A stretch of 64,000 nucleotides of DNA from Candidatus Poribacteria bacterium (GCA_028820635.1 JAPPIG010000068.1:18635-82634); one strand, 5' to 3'. Numbered from the stretch's first letter, positions 8,690 through 17,688 are shown. Notes: generated by a model from the letters alone, not told the origin. Numbers and translations are program-made.

Positions 8690-9343
8690 GTGGATTCGAC
8701 AAGAAAATCTATGCCTCCAAAAAGAATTGCAAAGTCTACTATAACTGGACTACTTCTCATAGTTGTGTTTACATCTCTCCAGAGTTGCGGGAATGATGAA
8801 GAATCTACGGAACGGATTCGATTTACCGAATTTGTGCTTTTCCCGACAGCACCTTACGTTGATAAGTCGTACATAGAAATAGTGCCAGAAGATGAAGTTG
8901 CGTCTTTGGAAATTGATTTTGCTGCAGAAATAGCAGCAATTCAGGAGGTGTATAAGGCTTTCATAAAAGCCTATCTGGAAGAAGATATGGCAGCACTCAT
9001 CAAAACATTTGACACAGCAGAAGGAATGGAATACGGCACCTCTACCGCAAATGTTTATGGATGGAACAATATTAAAACCTATATTGAAGCGAACTGGGAA
9101 AAGTCGGACTGTGAAGGCAATCTAAGTTGGGAACTAACAGATTTCTATATTCGTTCCAAGAATATAGAGGTTCCTTGGACCGAAGCAAGTGCAAAGGGAC
9201 CTATGTTTTATTACGATCCGGGCACTTTCCGATGTTATACGGGGACAGGACAATTTTACCTAACGAAAAAATCTGACAAGTGGCGCATTCATCAGATTGA
9301 TGGATCGAAATACTTTACGGACTCAAAATATAAAGCACCTTGA
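8690..9343 (+). CDS. Lipoprotein with SnoaL/DUF4440-like domain
   Basis: A 217-aa predicted lipoprotein. GTG 8690 directly abuts the stop codon of the barrel gene (8687-8689), suggesting coupled translation; ATG 8711 is an alternative start. The signal ends in a lipobox (LQSC, Cys33). The mature region ~80-215 resembles NTF2-like SnoaL/DUF4440 domains: a long helix EIAAIQEVYKAFIKAYLEED, then antiparallel strands ending FYLTKKSDKWRIHQIDGS. Such domains bind small ligands or act as accessory folds. The NTF2-like call is from pattern alone. Confidence 0.7.
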   Translation: MDSTRKSMPPKRIAKSTITGLLLIVVFTSLQSCGNDEESTERIRFTEFVLFPTAPYVDKSYIEIVPEDEVASLEIDFAAEIAAIQEVYKAFIKAYLEEDMAALIKTFDTAEGMEYGTSTANVYGWNNIKTYIEANWEKSDCEGNLSWELTDFYIRSKNIEVPWTEASAKGPMFYYDPGTFRCYTGTGQFYLTKKSDKWRIHQIDGSKYFTDSKYKAP

Positions 9344-9412
9344 CATTGACTTAATCTAACCAGCCATATCACAAAATATCTTGCTAACTATCACGAATAT
9401 TACGAGGAAAAC

Positions 9413-10765
9413 ATGCCAAAACCAACAGATATCCGCATCCTTGACGTTCAATGTGATTTTGAAGAACATCAATACCGCACTCCGCTCAAATTCGGCGGCG
9501 TGCCAACAGATCACTGTGTCCTCTTTAACGTGCGGATGCAAGTACAAACGCGTGACGGCAGAGAAGCAGAAGGCACAGGTTCTATGCCGCTTGGTAACGT
9601 CTGGGCATTTCCGCCGCGCTACGCGCCTTTTGACCAAAGCCTCGCCGCGATGATAAATCTCGCTGAATTAGCAGTTGATGCAACACGTGATTGCACGCTT
9701 TGCGCACATCCGCTTGAACTCTCTGAAGTGCTGGAACCCGAATTCTTACAAATCGCAGACGAATTGTCTCAGACGATGCAGCTTACATCACCGATACCGA
9801 AATTATGTACTGTTGTCACGACAAGTCCGATTGACGCTGCAATTTACGATGGGTTTGGAAAGGTAAACGGTATTAATAGTTACAACGGATTAGACGCAGA
9901 TTTCATTGAAGCAGATCTGTCGCATTTCTTGGATGGAAACTTCGCAGGAAAATACCTTGATCGATATACAACACGACACCCACAGCCCGATATGCCGCTT
10001 TATCACCTGATTGGTGCGCTTGACCCGCTTACGGAAGCCGATATTACAGAACGTCTTAACGATAGCCTACCAGAGACACTACCGGAATGGATTTTTGCCG
10101 ATGGGTTGACACATCTAAAAATAAAGTTGAATGGCGATGACTTGGAATGGGACGTGGCGCGCGTCCTTGCAATTGATAGAATCACCGCGGAAACACAAGC
10201 AAAGCGAGGCATTAGCACTTGGCACTATTCCGCTGATTTCAACGAGACATGCCAAGATGTGGAATACTTGTTGGAATTTCTCAATCGGATTCAGGAAGGT
10301 GAAGCACAAGCATTTGAACGTCTTGCTTACATTGAACAACCAACTGACCGGGACCTTGAGGCACACCCCGAAAACAAGATGCACAAAGCTGCAGAAATAA
10401 AACCGGTGGTGATTGACGAGTCGCTAACCGACTTTGAAACCTTACTATTGGCGCGTGATCAAGGGTATTCTGGGGTTGCGCTTAAGGCGTGTAAGGGACA
10501 GTCGCAGGCATTGCTGATGGGTGCCGCTGCTCAAGAGTACGGTATGTTCCTTGCCGTACAGGATTTGACGTGTCCGGGCGCATCGTTCTTACACTCCGCC
10601 GGACTTGCTGCGCGTATCCGTGGCGTAACGGCTATTGAGGGGAACGCTCGTCAATTTTGCCCAAGTGCAAATGACGGTTGGCGAGAAGGATATCCGTCAA
10701 TTTTCAATATTACCGATGGCACTGTAGGAACACAAGTACTTACGGGTCCTGGGCTTGGACATTGA
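9413..10765 (+). CDS. Enolase-superfamily (mandelate racemase/muconate-lactonizing-like) enzyme
   Basis: A 450-aa cytoplasmic protein. The C-terminal TIM barrel shows the superfamily pattern: a basic strand (HLKIKLNG), then metal ligands in YSADFNE, YIEQPT and VVIDES, and a Lys-containing strand (GVALKACKG) in the position of the second general base. It is longer than typical 360-380-aa members because of an expanded N-terminal capping domain. ATG 9413 has GAGGAAA upstream. The reaction (dehydratase, racemase or cycloisomerase) is not identifiable. It is convergent with the next gene. Confidence 0.8.
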   Translation: MPKPTDIRILDVQCDFEEHQYRTPLKFGGVPTDHCVLFNVRMQVQTRDGREAEGTGSMPLGNVWAFPPRYAPFDQSLAAMINLAELAVDATRDCTLCAHPLELSEVLEPEFLQIADELSQTMQLTSPIPKLCTVVTTSPIDAAIYDGFGKVNGINSYNGLDADFIEADLSHFLDGNFAGKYLDRYTTRHPQPDMPLYHLIGALDPLTEADITERLNDSLPETLPEWIFADGLTHLKIKLNGDDLEWDVARVLAIDRITAETQAKRGISTWHYSADFNETCQDVEYLLEFLNRIQEGEAQAFERLAYIEQPTDRDLEAHPENKMHKAAEIKPVVIDESLTDFETLLLARDQGYSGVALKACKGQSQALLMGAAAQEYGMFLAVQDLTCPGASFLHSAGLAARIRGVTAIEGNARQFCPSANDGWREGYPSIFNITDGTVGTQVLTGPGLGH

Positions 10766-10822
10766 TATTCCGTGTGTCTCGTATAAAAAAACAAAGGTTG
10801 CAGCAAACATGTTAAATGTTTA

Positions 10823-11860
10823 CTACTGGTCAGAGGAATCCTTCTTGATTTCTCCCCATTGCGTTTGCTTCTTACCTTTTGGAGATACCGGTAACGCCCT
10901 GCCACTAACCCAATCTACACCATAACCGTCTACAAGCGGACTCGTCAATTCGGTTAATTTTTTTGTGGCGATATGATACTTATAGATATGATAGTCAAGT
11001 ACTTCCACAAAGTCAAGCTTGTTTAGTTCTATTTTCCGCATAGACAAAAGCACAGATTCCCCGTCATCCATCCAGTCAAGCCCTACAGGAAACCAATCCT
11101 TGGGAATATCTAACTCGCGTATGTTCTCGCCATTTTGATCACATATCATATATCTGTGAGCCTTATGGATTTCGGTCACTACCTTGCCGACCTGCTGATC
11201 TACATACTCATCCTGTGAATACAGTATCTGTTGACCATCAGGGGACCATCTGGGTCTTGATTGCACAATTTTCGTCACTCCCTCCTGTGCAGGTAAAAGT
11301 TGGCGAGCGTTCTTGCCATCTGCATCCATTATCCAGAGGTTACGAGAATCTTCAGCAAATTGGTCAGTTGAAAAAACAATCTTTCTGCCATCTGGTGACC
11401 AAGTAGGATATCTGGGTGATGTCTTATTAAGATTAGCGATCTCTATGATTTCACCGCTTTCTAAGTCCAAGATGTTTATACTACGTTTATTGATTTTATT
11501 TTCATACCTTGTGAAAAGAACCTGCTTTCCATCTGGTGAAAATGATGGATAATAATCAGACCCGATCTCTGGTTTAGTGAGCTGCCGAATATCTGTGCCG
11601 CCGGCATTCATAATGGCAATATGAAAGTGTTGTCTGCCACCATCCGAGCTGAATCGCGCGAACACGATCTGTTTTCCATTTGGAGACCAATTTGGGTTGC
11701 GGGGGGCAGACTTTTTGGTTAACAACTTGACGTTACTGCCATCATCGTCCATGACATACATTCCAGTAAATCCTTCATCAATCGATTTAAATACAATTTT
11801 AGCATTACCAACAGTTGTAAGTAATAGGATCAAGCAGAAACTTGTTAGAAGAGTACGCAT
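10823..11860 (-). CDS. Secreted TolB-like PD40 beta-propeller protein (copy 1)
   Basis: A 345-aa exported protein with a signal peptide (LILLLTTVGNAK). At least four PD40/WD40-like blades carry the motif W-S-P-D/N-G-x-x-I (PNWSPNGKQIVFAR, PSFSPDGKQVLFTR, PTWSPDGRKIVFST, PRWSPDGQQILYSQ). This is the TolB propeller pattern, but there is no N-terminal TolB domain, so it is not TolB itself. The C terminus ends with an SPKGKKQTQWGEIKK segment, shared with the next paralog and related to the ends of two other secreted proteins in this window. Confidence 0.82.
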   Translation of the reverse strand: MRTLLTSFCLILLLTTVGNAKIVFKSIDEGFTGMYVMDDDGSNVKLLTKKSAPRNPNWSPNGKQIVFARFSSDGGRQHFHIAIMNAGGTDIRQLTKPEIGSDYYPSFSPDGKQVLFTRYENKINKRSINILDLESGEIIEIANLNKTSPRYPTWSPDGRKIVFSTDQFAEDSRNLWIMDADGKNARQLLPAQEGVTKIVQSRPRWSPDGQQILYSQDEYVDQQVGKVVTEIHKAHRYMICDQNGENIRELDIPKDWFPVGLDWMDDGESVLLSMRKIELNKLDFVEVLDYHIYKYHIATKKLTELTSPLVDGYGVDWVSGRALPVSPKGKKQTQWGEIKKDSSDQ

Positions 11861-11933
11861 TGCTAACTTCCTTATACTCCTTTATTTCGCAACAGCAGGA
11901 ACAATAACAATTTCGTGAAATGTTCTGAATGCT

Positions 11934-12980
11934 TCACTGCGTTTTCAAAGAATCCTTCTTGATTTCTCCCCATTGCCTTTGCATCTTACCTTTTGGGGAT
12001 ACCGGCAACGTATATCCGCTAATCCAATCAAGCTCAGAATCACTTCCGGGGTGATCCGTCAATTGCGTTGTTCTCTTTGTTGCAATATGATGCTTATAGA
12101 TATTATAGTGGTGGTTATTGCCCAAAAGAAACCTATTTAGCTTAAGCTCTGCCGCACTAAAAAGTACTGATTCACCGTTATCCATCCAATCAATACCTTT
12201 AGACATCAATTTCTTTGATATACTCAGTTGAAGTATGTTTTCACCGTTCTGATCGCAAATGAAATAACGATTAGCCTTGACAATAAGGAATTTAAAAAAG
12301 CCTCTTTTCTCGAATGTATACTCAGATTCTGTATACAGTATCTGTGTCCCATCTGGCGACCACCTGGGGCGACTACGATCAATTATCCTCCCATCAACAG
12401 CTGGTGTTGGCAACAGTCGCCGTGCGTTTTCGCCATTCGCATCCATAATCCAGATATTTCCTCCAGCACCACCAGCAATGGCAAATGAGGTGCTTGCGAA
12501 AACAATTTGTCTACCATCCGGCGACCAATCGGGTGAATTAGCCACGATGTCAGGGAGTTGAACAATCTCACCGCTCTCTAAATCCAGTATGTTTGAGCAG
12601 TGTTTTTTGAATGTATCTCTTGTAAAAAGAACTTGTTTTCCATCTGGTGAAAATATAGGGTCGTTATTTATCCCAACCTGTGGTTCATTAAGAGGACGTA
12701 CATTTGTACCGCTGGTGTTCATCAGAAAAAGATGATACTCATATTTTTCAGGCAGACTCACTCGCATCCGAAATAAAATTTGCTTTCCGTCTGGTGACCA
12801 CCGTGGATAATGCGGATAATTAGACACCAGTTTATCGGTTAATAGCGTTTCGTTACTGCCATCGTCGTTCATGACGTAGATTCCAGTAATCCCATCGCGT
12901 TTAGAACTAAAAACGATTTTAGCATCTCCAACCGTTGAAAGCAAAAAAACAAGACAGAAAATTATTAATAATATACGCAT
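11934..12980 (-). CDS. Secreted TolB-like PD40 beta-propeller protein (copy 2)
   Basis: A 348-aa paralog of the adjacent 10823-11860 gene, in the same orientation 73 nt upstream; the two are a tandem duplication that has diverged considerably. The signal peptide (IFCLVFLLSTVGDAK) is followed by PD40 blades (PRWSPDGKQILFRM, PIFSPDGKQVLFTR, PDWSPDGRQIVFAS, PRWSPDGTQILYTE). The C-terminal tail is SPKGKMQRQWGEIKKDS. A ribosome-binding site (GGAGG) lies just before the start. It is probably a periplasmic or surface binding scaffold; no ligand can be inferred. Confidence 0.82.
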   Translation of the reverse strand: MRILLIIFCLVFLLSTVGDAKIVFSSKRDGITGIYVMNDDGSNETLLTDKLVSNYPHYPRWSPDGKQILFRMRVSLPEKYEYHLFLMNTSGTNVRPLNEPQVGINNDPIFSPDGKQVLFTRDTFKKHCSNILDLESGEIVQLPDIVANSPDWSPDGRQIVFASTSFAIAGGAGGNIWIMDANGENARRLLPTPAVDGRIIDRSRPRWSPDGTQILYTESEYTFEKRGFFKFLIVKANRYFICDQNGENILQLSISKKLMSKGIDWMDNGESVLFSAAELKLNRFLLGNNHHYNIYKHHIATKRTTQLTDHPGSDSELDWISGYTLPVSPKGKMQRQWGEIKKDSLKTQ

Positions 12981-13083
12981 TACGGACCTCCATTGAAATT
13001 GTAGGTTTTACCGTAGCTGCTTGGATTTAGACTTTCATGAGTTCGTGTTGACCAACGTCCGCTAATCGTTGATTGGCAAAACC

Positions 13084-13434
13084 TTATGGAATAGGTTCCG
13101 AACTCTCTTGTTCGTTAGTATTTGCATCAGCGACGGTGATATTGGTAACTACGTTTCGCTGTTCCGGTAGCCGAACTGGAAAATCTTTTATTTCTTCATT
13201 GATTGACTCTTTCACCATCGTTTTGACACTATCAAACGGGATACATTCCAAGATGATGATGGCGCGATGTTTGGAAGGTGCGATGTTGTATGTCAATCCA
13301 TACTGTATGCCCAATTGTAGCAATTCTGGCTCGACGTTGATAGAAATCTGCCTGCGTTCTTGTTCTGTGATGAAATAACTATCAACAATGAAGTGCGTAT
13401 GAATCCACGCTTCTTTTTCTTCAATAATCTTCAT
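13084..13434 (-). CDS. Hypothetical small protein, probably leaderless mRNA
   Basis: A 116-aa protein from ATG 13434. An in-frame TTG at 13464 lies inside the promoter spacer and is therefore unlikely. Residues ~1-80 look like an alpha/beta fold (EEKEAWIHTHFIVDSYFITEQE, RRQISINVEPELLQLGIQ, HRAIIILECIPFDSVKTM). The C-terminal ~35 residues are low-complexity and acidic. No signal peptide and no recognised domain. The promoter at 13443-13471 places the likely transcription start on or within a base or two of the ATG, and no Shine-Dalgarno sequence is present. Confidence 0.6.
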   Translation of the reverse strand: MKIIEEKEAWIHTHFIVDSYFITEQERRQISINVEPELLQLGIQYGLTYNIAPSKHRAIIILECIPFDSVKTMVKESINEEIKDFPVRLPEQRNVVTNITVADANTNEQESSEPIP

Positions 13435-13442
13435 AGTGCTGT

Positions 13443-13471
13443 ATTGTAGCATTAAAAGTGGCAAGTGTCAA
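13443..13471 (-). promoter_or_regulatory. Near-consensus promoter, leaderless start
   Basis: On the minus strand TTGACA (13466-13471), 17-bp spacer, TACAAT (13443-13448). The ATG at 13434 is 8 nt downstream of the -10 box, where the transcript itself should begin. Confidence 0.65.
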
Positions 13472-13507
13472 CGGTACGGTGTGGAAAGTTTATTATATCA
13501 AAAGTAC

Positions 13508-14389
13508 TTATTTCTTTATTTTTAGACGCGGGCGTACTACCCGAAACCCAATCGTATGTGTGGAATCCAAAGGATAGAACATAGACCGTAAACCTGAACG
13601 GAGGAATACACTGCCAACATCCCATGCACCGCCGCGAATGACTCGCGCACGTAACACATCACGGAACCGGAGGTTTAACGGATTTCGTCTCACATCTTTA
13701 CTATTTTGTTGGTAAAAAGAAGGATTGTATTCATCAAGACACCACTCCCAGACATTTCCAGCAAGATCAGCAATACCATTTGGAGAATTGCCGTTTGGGA
13801 ATTGCCCCACTGGTGTTGGTCGATTGGCACGGCGTGCAAAATTTGCATGGTGCCGTACTTTTGGAGGATCATTACCCCACGGATATATGCGTCTCGCTGT
13901 GCCACGCGCAGCGCGTTCCCACTGCGCCTCAGTCGGTAAACTTCCGCCAATCCATTCTGCAAACGCTTGTGCGTCAAACCATGTTACACCGACAACAGGT
14001 TGCGTATCAGCGCTGAAGTCTTCATCTTTCCAAGTTTTTTCACCTCGATGTCCACGAGGTGTAGGCCGTCCTGTTGCCTCAATGAAGACACGGTACTGTG
14101 CGTTAGTGATTTCGTATCGAGAGATTTGGTATGCGGAGAGATAGACGGTGTGTTGTGGAACTTCAGCATCAAAGGAGTGTTTTTCGAGCAGGGAACTTCG
14201 TAATTTTGCGTCTGTGTAGGCGGCTTCTGCCTCCTCTGGTGTGGATCCCATTATAAATTCGCCTTCAGGGATCGCTACCCATTCTATAGTGGCGAGTATC
14301 TTTTCAGCAGCAGGACTTAATTCGGCAGTAATAATACCCTGCCAAGCAGAAAGAAGAAATACCAGAATCGTAAGATAGACACAACGCAT
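13508..14389 (-). CDS. Exported SUMF1 (formylglycine-generating-like) domain protein
   Basis: A 293-aa protein. The frame is open to 14440, but that codon lies on the -35 box; ATG 14389, with AAAGGA ~9 nt upstream, is the logical start and gives a clean signal peptide (VYLTILVFLLSAWQGIITA). The SUMF1 fold is clear: IPEGEFIMGSTPEEAE, PQHTVYLSAYQISRYEITNAQY, LPTEAQWERAARG, IADLAGNVWEWCLDEY, RVIRGGAWDVGSVF. The paired cysteines needed for sulfatase maturation are absent (RSGLRSMFYP in their place). It is therefore probably a sugar- or ligand-binding relative, not an active maturase. Confidence 0.85.
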   Translation of the reverse strand: MRCVYLTILVFLLSAWQGIITAELSPAAEKILATIEWVAIPEGEFIMGSTPEEAEAAYTDAKLRSSLLEKHSFDAEVPQHTVYLSAYQISRYEITNAQYRVFIEATGRPTPRGHRGEKTWKDEDFSADTQPVVGVTWFDAQAFAEWIGGSLPTEAQWERAARGTARRIYPWGNDPPKVRHHANFARRANRPTPVGQFPNGNSPNGIADLAGNVWEWCLDEYNPSFYQQNSKDVRRNPLNLRFRDVLRARVIRGGAWDVGSVFLRSGLRSMFYPLDSTHTIGFRVVRPRLKIKK

Positions 14390-14411
14390 AACCCAAAAAT
14401 CCTTTTGGCAT

Positions 14412-14440
14412 ATTTTATCATACCAATATGAAGGTGTCAA
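14412..14440 (-). promoter_or_regulatory. Predicted sigma-70 promoter for the SUMF1 gene
   Basis: Minus strand TTGACA (14435-14440), 17-bp spacer, TAAAAT (14412-14417), about 23 nt upstream of ATG 14389. It excludes the longer open frame. Confidence 0.65.
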
Positions 14441-14474
14441 ATTTTAGGTAGATTCAAAGAAGCACGTTTTTGGC

Positions 14475-14503
14475 TTGATGCTTATGGAAAATTCTGTTAT
14501 ATT
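14475..14503 (+). promoter_or_regulatory. Predicted sigma-70 promoter for the AstE-like gene
   Basis: TTGATG (14475-14480), 17-bp spacer, TATATT (14498-14503), divergent from the promoter at 14412-14440. Confidence 0.5.
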
Positions 14504-14547
14504 AAAAGACAAGCAATTTGTCGGATGAAGGAATCTACACTCACTAA

Positions 14548-15531
14548 ATGCATAAGACTAACGCTAATAAACTGGTTATCGGTTCTTTAGTTGCCGAGCC
14601 CGGCACACGGGTAGAAGGACGTTTATCCGTTGGCAATATGCCAGATGGAACACCGATTCGTGTGCCTGTTGTCCTCATCAACGGGAAACAACCTGGAAAA
14701 ACCCTCTATCTCCAAGCAATTAGCGATGGAAACGAACTGAACGGCATCGCAGTTATCCATGAAATTTTAAGTCGGATTGAACCTACTGAATTAAGCGGCA
14801 AACTCATCATAGTCCCAGTTGTCAATGTTCACGCTTTTCACGCGAAGCAAGCGTATAGTCCAGTTGATAATGTCAAGATGAACCGCTGTTTTCCCGGGCG
14901 ATCCGATGGCACATCAAGCGAACGTATCGCGTATCAGTTGTTTGAAAAGGCTATCCGAAATGCTGACTACTGTATAGACCTGCATCAGGGTGGTGTTCAA
15001 CCTATGATTGATGAGGTGCGCGTGCGTGTTGGAGAGAAACATCAATGTCATAGTGCTTGTCTCGCGTTAGCGAGCGTTTTCGGTATCGGTTATATTCTGG
15101 ACCAAAAGGGACCGAAGGGACAACTGGCACAAGCTGCACCAGATATTGGGATACCGACAATTGATCCAGAACTCGGCGGCACACACGGATGGGACGCTAC
15201 CAGCATCAATAAAGGTGTCCGAGGTGTTCTAAATGTCCTCAAGCAGTATCAATTTATTGACGGAACGCCTGAAATTCCTGACCAACAGATCGTTGTCAAT
15301 AAGTTTGTGTCTATCCTCAGCAATAAAGGCGGATTTGTATACTACAAAGCAAAATTGTACGATAAACTTGAGGCACGGCAACCGATAGCTGAAATCCGTG
15401 ATGTATTCGGACATGTATCCGAAGTTGTTCGCAGTCCGGAGGAAGGGATCTTTTGGTCGCATCCGGTATATCCGATGGTGGCGAGCGGTGGTATTATCGG
15501 TAAGATAGGAACACCGATTAGTTATCTCTGA
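14548..15531 (+). CDS. AstE/aspartoacylase-family deacylase (M14-like)
   Basis: A 327-aa cytoplasmic zinc carboxypeptidase-like deacylase. The second zinc-site motif is intact (YCIDLHQGG). The first motif, normally H-G-D/N-E-x-x-G, reads D-G-N-E-L-N-G here (residues ~57-63, ISDGNELNG), so Asp occupies the usual His ligand position. The C-terminal beta-rich part (VYYKAKLYDKLEARQPIAEI ... GIIGKIGTP) matches the family. It would hydrolyse an N-acyl amide, but the substrate is unknown. It lies 100 nt upstream of an M24 aminopeptidase gene on the same strand, so both may process small peptides or acyl-amino acids. Confidence 0.8.
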   Translation: MHKTNANKLVIGSLVAEPGTRVEGRLSVGNMPDGTPIRVPVVLINGKQPGKTLYLQAISDGNELNGIAVIHEILSRIEPTELSGKLIIVPVVNVHAFHAKQAYSPVDNVKMNRCFPGRSDGTSSERIAYQLFEKAIRNADYCIDLHQGGVQPMIDEVRVRVGEKHQCHSACLALASVFGIGYILDQKGPKGQLAQAAPDIGIPTIDPELGGTHGWDATSINKGVRGVLNVLKQYQFIDGTPEIPDQQIVVNKFVSILSNKGGFVYYKAKLYDKLEARQPIAEIRDVFGHVSEVVRSPEEGIFWSHPVYPMVASGGIIGKIGTPISYL

Positions 15532-15630
15532 AATGGCTAATTAGCTATTAGTTTTCAGCAGTCGGTTAAAGAGATTCTTTTAGAAAGTTGATTTAAATTG
15601 GGTTTACAAAGCCCTTCTACAAGAGAGCGT

Positions 15631-16929
15631 ATGCATAAAGAAAATCGCGAAAACTTCATAGAGCAGATGGATTCCGGTAGCGTAGCAATCTTTGTCAGTG
15701 CTCCTGCTGCAATGCGAAATCACGATACAGAACACATCTATAATCCCGATCCGAATTTTTACTATCTCACAGGTTTTGAAGAGCCAGAGTCAATTTGTGT
15801 GATCGCACCTGACCATCCGAAACATCAATATATCCTGTTTGTGCTGCCCAAAGACGAAAAAGCTGAAATCTGGAATGGGAAGCGGGTCGGTGTTAAAGAT
15901 GCGTGTGCGCACTACGGAGCAGACAAGGCGTTTCCAATAGATAAATTTGATGAAAAATTAGGCAGATACTTAGAAGGTGCTGAGCGACTCTATTACACGC
16001 TTGGATCCGACTCACACATTGATGTGAAAATCCTTGACCGTTTCAGAAGAGGTGTTAAATCACGTATTCGCACTGGAAAAGGAATTCACACGCTTATTGA
16101 CCCAAGTCCGATTCTCAGTGAGATGCGATTAATCAAAAATGAGACAGAACTAAATCGTATAAAAAAGGCTACCGATATTACAGTTGATGGTCATATCGCT
16201 GCAATGGTCGCAGCGCAGCCGGGAATGTACGAATACGAATTGGAAGCAATTGTTGACGCAACCTTTCGTAGCGGCGGTGCAAACAGCACTGCTTTCCCAA
16301 CTATTGTCGCAAGTGGGGGAAACGCAACAACACTCCATTACACAACTAACGACTGTCGAATTGAAGATGATACACTCGTTCTCATTGATGCGGGGGCAGA
16401 ATATAAACGCTACTGTGGCGATGTAACGCGAACTTTTCCTGTCAACGGCACCTTTACCGATGCACAAAGAGAGATATATCAACTTGTTCTTGATGCACAA
16501 TATGCGATTATTGACACAATTCGTCCCGGTGTTTCTATTGACGAACCGCATCAAAAATCCATTGAGTTGTTGACAGAAGGGATGCTCAGCCTCGGTCTTC
16601 TAAAGGGAAAAACAAAAAAGTTGATAAAAAAGGAGAAATACAGACAATTTTATATGTATCGTGTTGGTCACATGATTGGCTTGGATGTGCACGATGTCAA
16701 TTGTGTGCGCGATGCAGAGGGTGAGTTCAAAACGTTTGAACCGGGCATGGTCATCACAATTGAACCTGGGCTTTACGTTGCGGAAGGCACGAAAAAAGTT
16801 CCTACTGATTATCTCGGTATTGGTGTGCGTATTGAGGACGATATTCTTGTCACGGAATCTGGTTGCGAAGTATTAACGGATGCTGTGCCGAAAGAGATTG
16901 ACGCTATTGAAGAACTGATGAAAAAGTAG
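15631..16929 (+). CDS. pepP: Xaa-Pro aminopeptidase (M24B, PepP-like)
   Basis: A 432-aa two-domain metallopeptidase that removes N-terminal residues preceding proline. The N-terminal AMP_N domain (residues ~1-135) has the typical FYYLTGFEEPES. The catalytic pita-bread domain carries the five metal ligands in LIDAGAE, CGDVTRTFP, GHMIGLDVHD, VITIEPGLY and GVRIEDD. An in-frame TTG at 15598 would add 11 residues, but those codons overlap a copy of the GGGCTTxxAAAGCCC repeat, so ATG 15631 is preferred. No strong Shine-Dalgarno sequence is visible for either. Confidence 0.9.
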   Translation: MHKENRENFIEQMDSGSVAIFVSAPAAMRNHDTEHIYNPDPNFYYLTGFEEPESICVIAPDHPKHQYILFVLPKDEKAEIWNGKRVGVKDACAHYGADKAFPIDKFDEKLGRYLEGAERLYYTLGSDSHIDVKILDRFRRGVKSRIRTGKGIHTLIDPSPILSEMRLIKNETELNRIKKATDITVDGHIAAMVAAQPGMYEYELEAIVDATFRSGGANSTAFPTIVASGGNATTLHYTTNDCRIEDDTLVLIDAGAEYKRYCGDVTRTFPVNGTFTDAQREIYQLVLDAQYAIIDTIRPGVSIDEPHQKSIELLTEGMLSLGLLKGKTKKLIKKEKYRQFYMYRVGHMIGLDVHDVNCVRDAEGEFKTFEPGMVITIEPGLYVAEGTKKVPTDYLGIGVRIEDDILVTESGCEVLTDAVPKEIDAIEELMKK

Positions 16930-16965
16930 TAGGCAGACTCCGTTTGTCTGTTAAGGGAGCGTATC

Positions 16966-17253
16966 ATGGTTGAAGAAGTGAAAAAATTGGTTGCAGAAGA
17001 GAAGGGCAAAATTCGGCAGCAGTTTAAAGCCGAAATTAAAGCTATTTTCGGTTCGTACGCACGGGGAGATAACCATGTGGATAGTGATCTAGATCTTTTG
17101 GTGGATTTGGATGATGGAGCAGATCTCTTTGACCTTGTCGGTCTTCAGCAATTTTTAGAAAATAAACTCGGTTGCGGTGTGGATGTCGTGCCGCGCGATT
17201 CACTCCGAGAGGAACTTCGTGCTTCCGTATTCAGTGAAGCCATATACCTATGA
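16966..17253 (+). CDS. mntA: MNT-type nucleotidyltransferase antitoxin
   Basis: A 95-aa minimal nucleotidyltransferase. The active site is complete: GSYARGDNHVDSDLDLLVDL (GS plus D-x-D), with the third acidic residue in GVDVVPRDS. A ribosome-binding site (AAGGGAG) precedes ATG 16966. It overlaps the HEPN gene by 4 nt, the standard arrangement for MntA-HepT modules in which the transferase AMPylates a Tyr of the HEPN RNase and silences it (known for the family). The partner reading frame here is broken. Confidence 0.88.
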   Translation: MVEEVKKLVAEEKGKIRQQFKAEIKAIFGSYARGDNHVDSDLDLLVDLDDGADLFDLVGLQQFLENKLGCGVDVVPRDSLREELRASVFSEAIYL

Positions 17254-17605
17254 GAAATTACAGACTTTATCTCAAAGACATATTTGAAGCGATGACTTCT
17301 ATCCAATCATTTATTGAAGGTATGGATTTTAATGCGTTTATCACAGATGACAAAACAGTTTCTGCTGTTGTTATGAAACTTCAAATTATCGGAGAAGCGA
17401 CTAAAAATGTTCCAGAAACGATTCGCAAAAAGTACGAACATGTGCCTTGGAGATTGATGGCAGGAATGCGAGACCGACTCGCCCATGGTATTTTGAAGTT
17501 AACTATTCTGTAGTTTGGGATACCATTGAGAAGCGAATACCACCGCTACAACCTATCATCGCGCAAATCCTTGAAGATATGGAAGAAGAAACAAATGATG
17601 AATAA
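17250..17605 (+). pseudogene. hepT: HEPN-domain (HepT/DUF86) toxin with a -1 frameshift
   Basis: The frame starting at ATG 17250 runs 87 residues through the HEPN core and the R-x4-H motif (RDRLAHG) and then stops at 17511-17513. A one-base step back at GGT (17487-17489) continues the protein as YFEVNYSVVWDTIEKR ... ETNDE to the stop at 17603-17605, restoring the conserved C-terminal helix expected of DUF86. The gene has therefore lost one base, or carries a sequencing error, or is read by frameshifting. The conserved Tyr after the motif (HGYF) lies exactly at the break, so the unshifted product lacks it. Confidence 0.8.
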
Positions 17606-17639
17606 AATAACGTGAATGATTATGTTCCCTGATTAAAAT

Positions 17640-17668
17640 TTGAAAAATCGCAAAAATTGTGTCATAAT
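17640..17668 (+). promoter_or_regulatory. Predicted sigma-70 promoter
   Basis: TTGAAA (17640-17645), 17-bp spacer, CATAAT (17663-17668), 20 nt before ATG 17689. Confidence 0.5.
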
Positions 17669-17688
17669 TCTGTTAACGGAGAAGACAG

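Noticed and set aside
14390..14440. Longer start for the SUMF1 gene
   Set aside because: The upstream codons overlap a clear TTGACA-17-TAAAAT promoter; ATG 14389 has a ribosome-binding site and gives a proper signal peptide.
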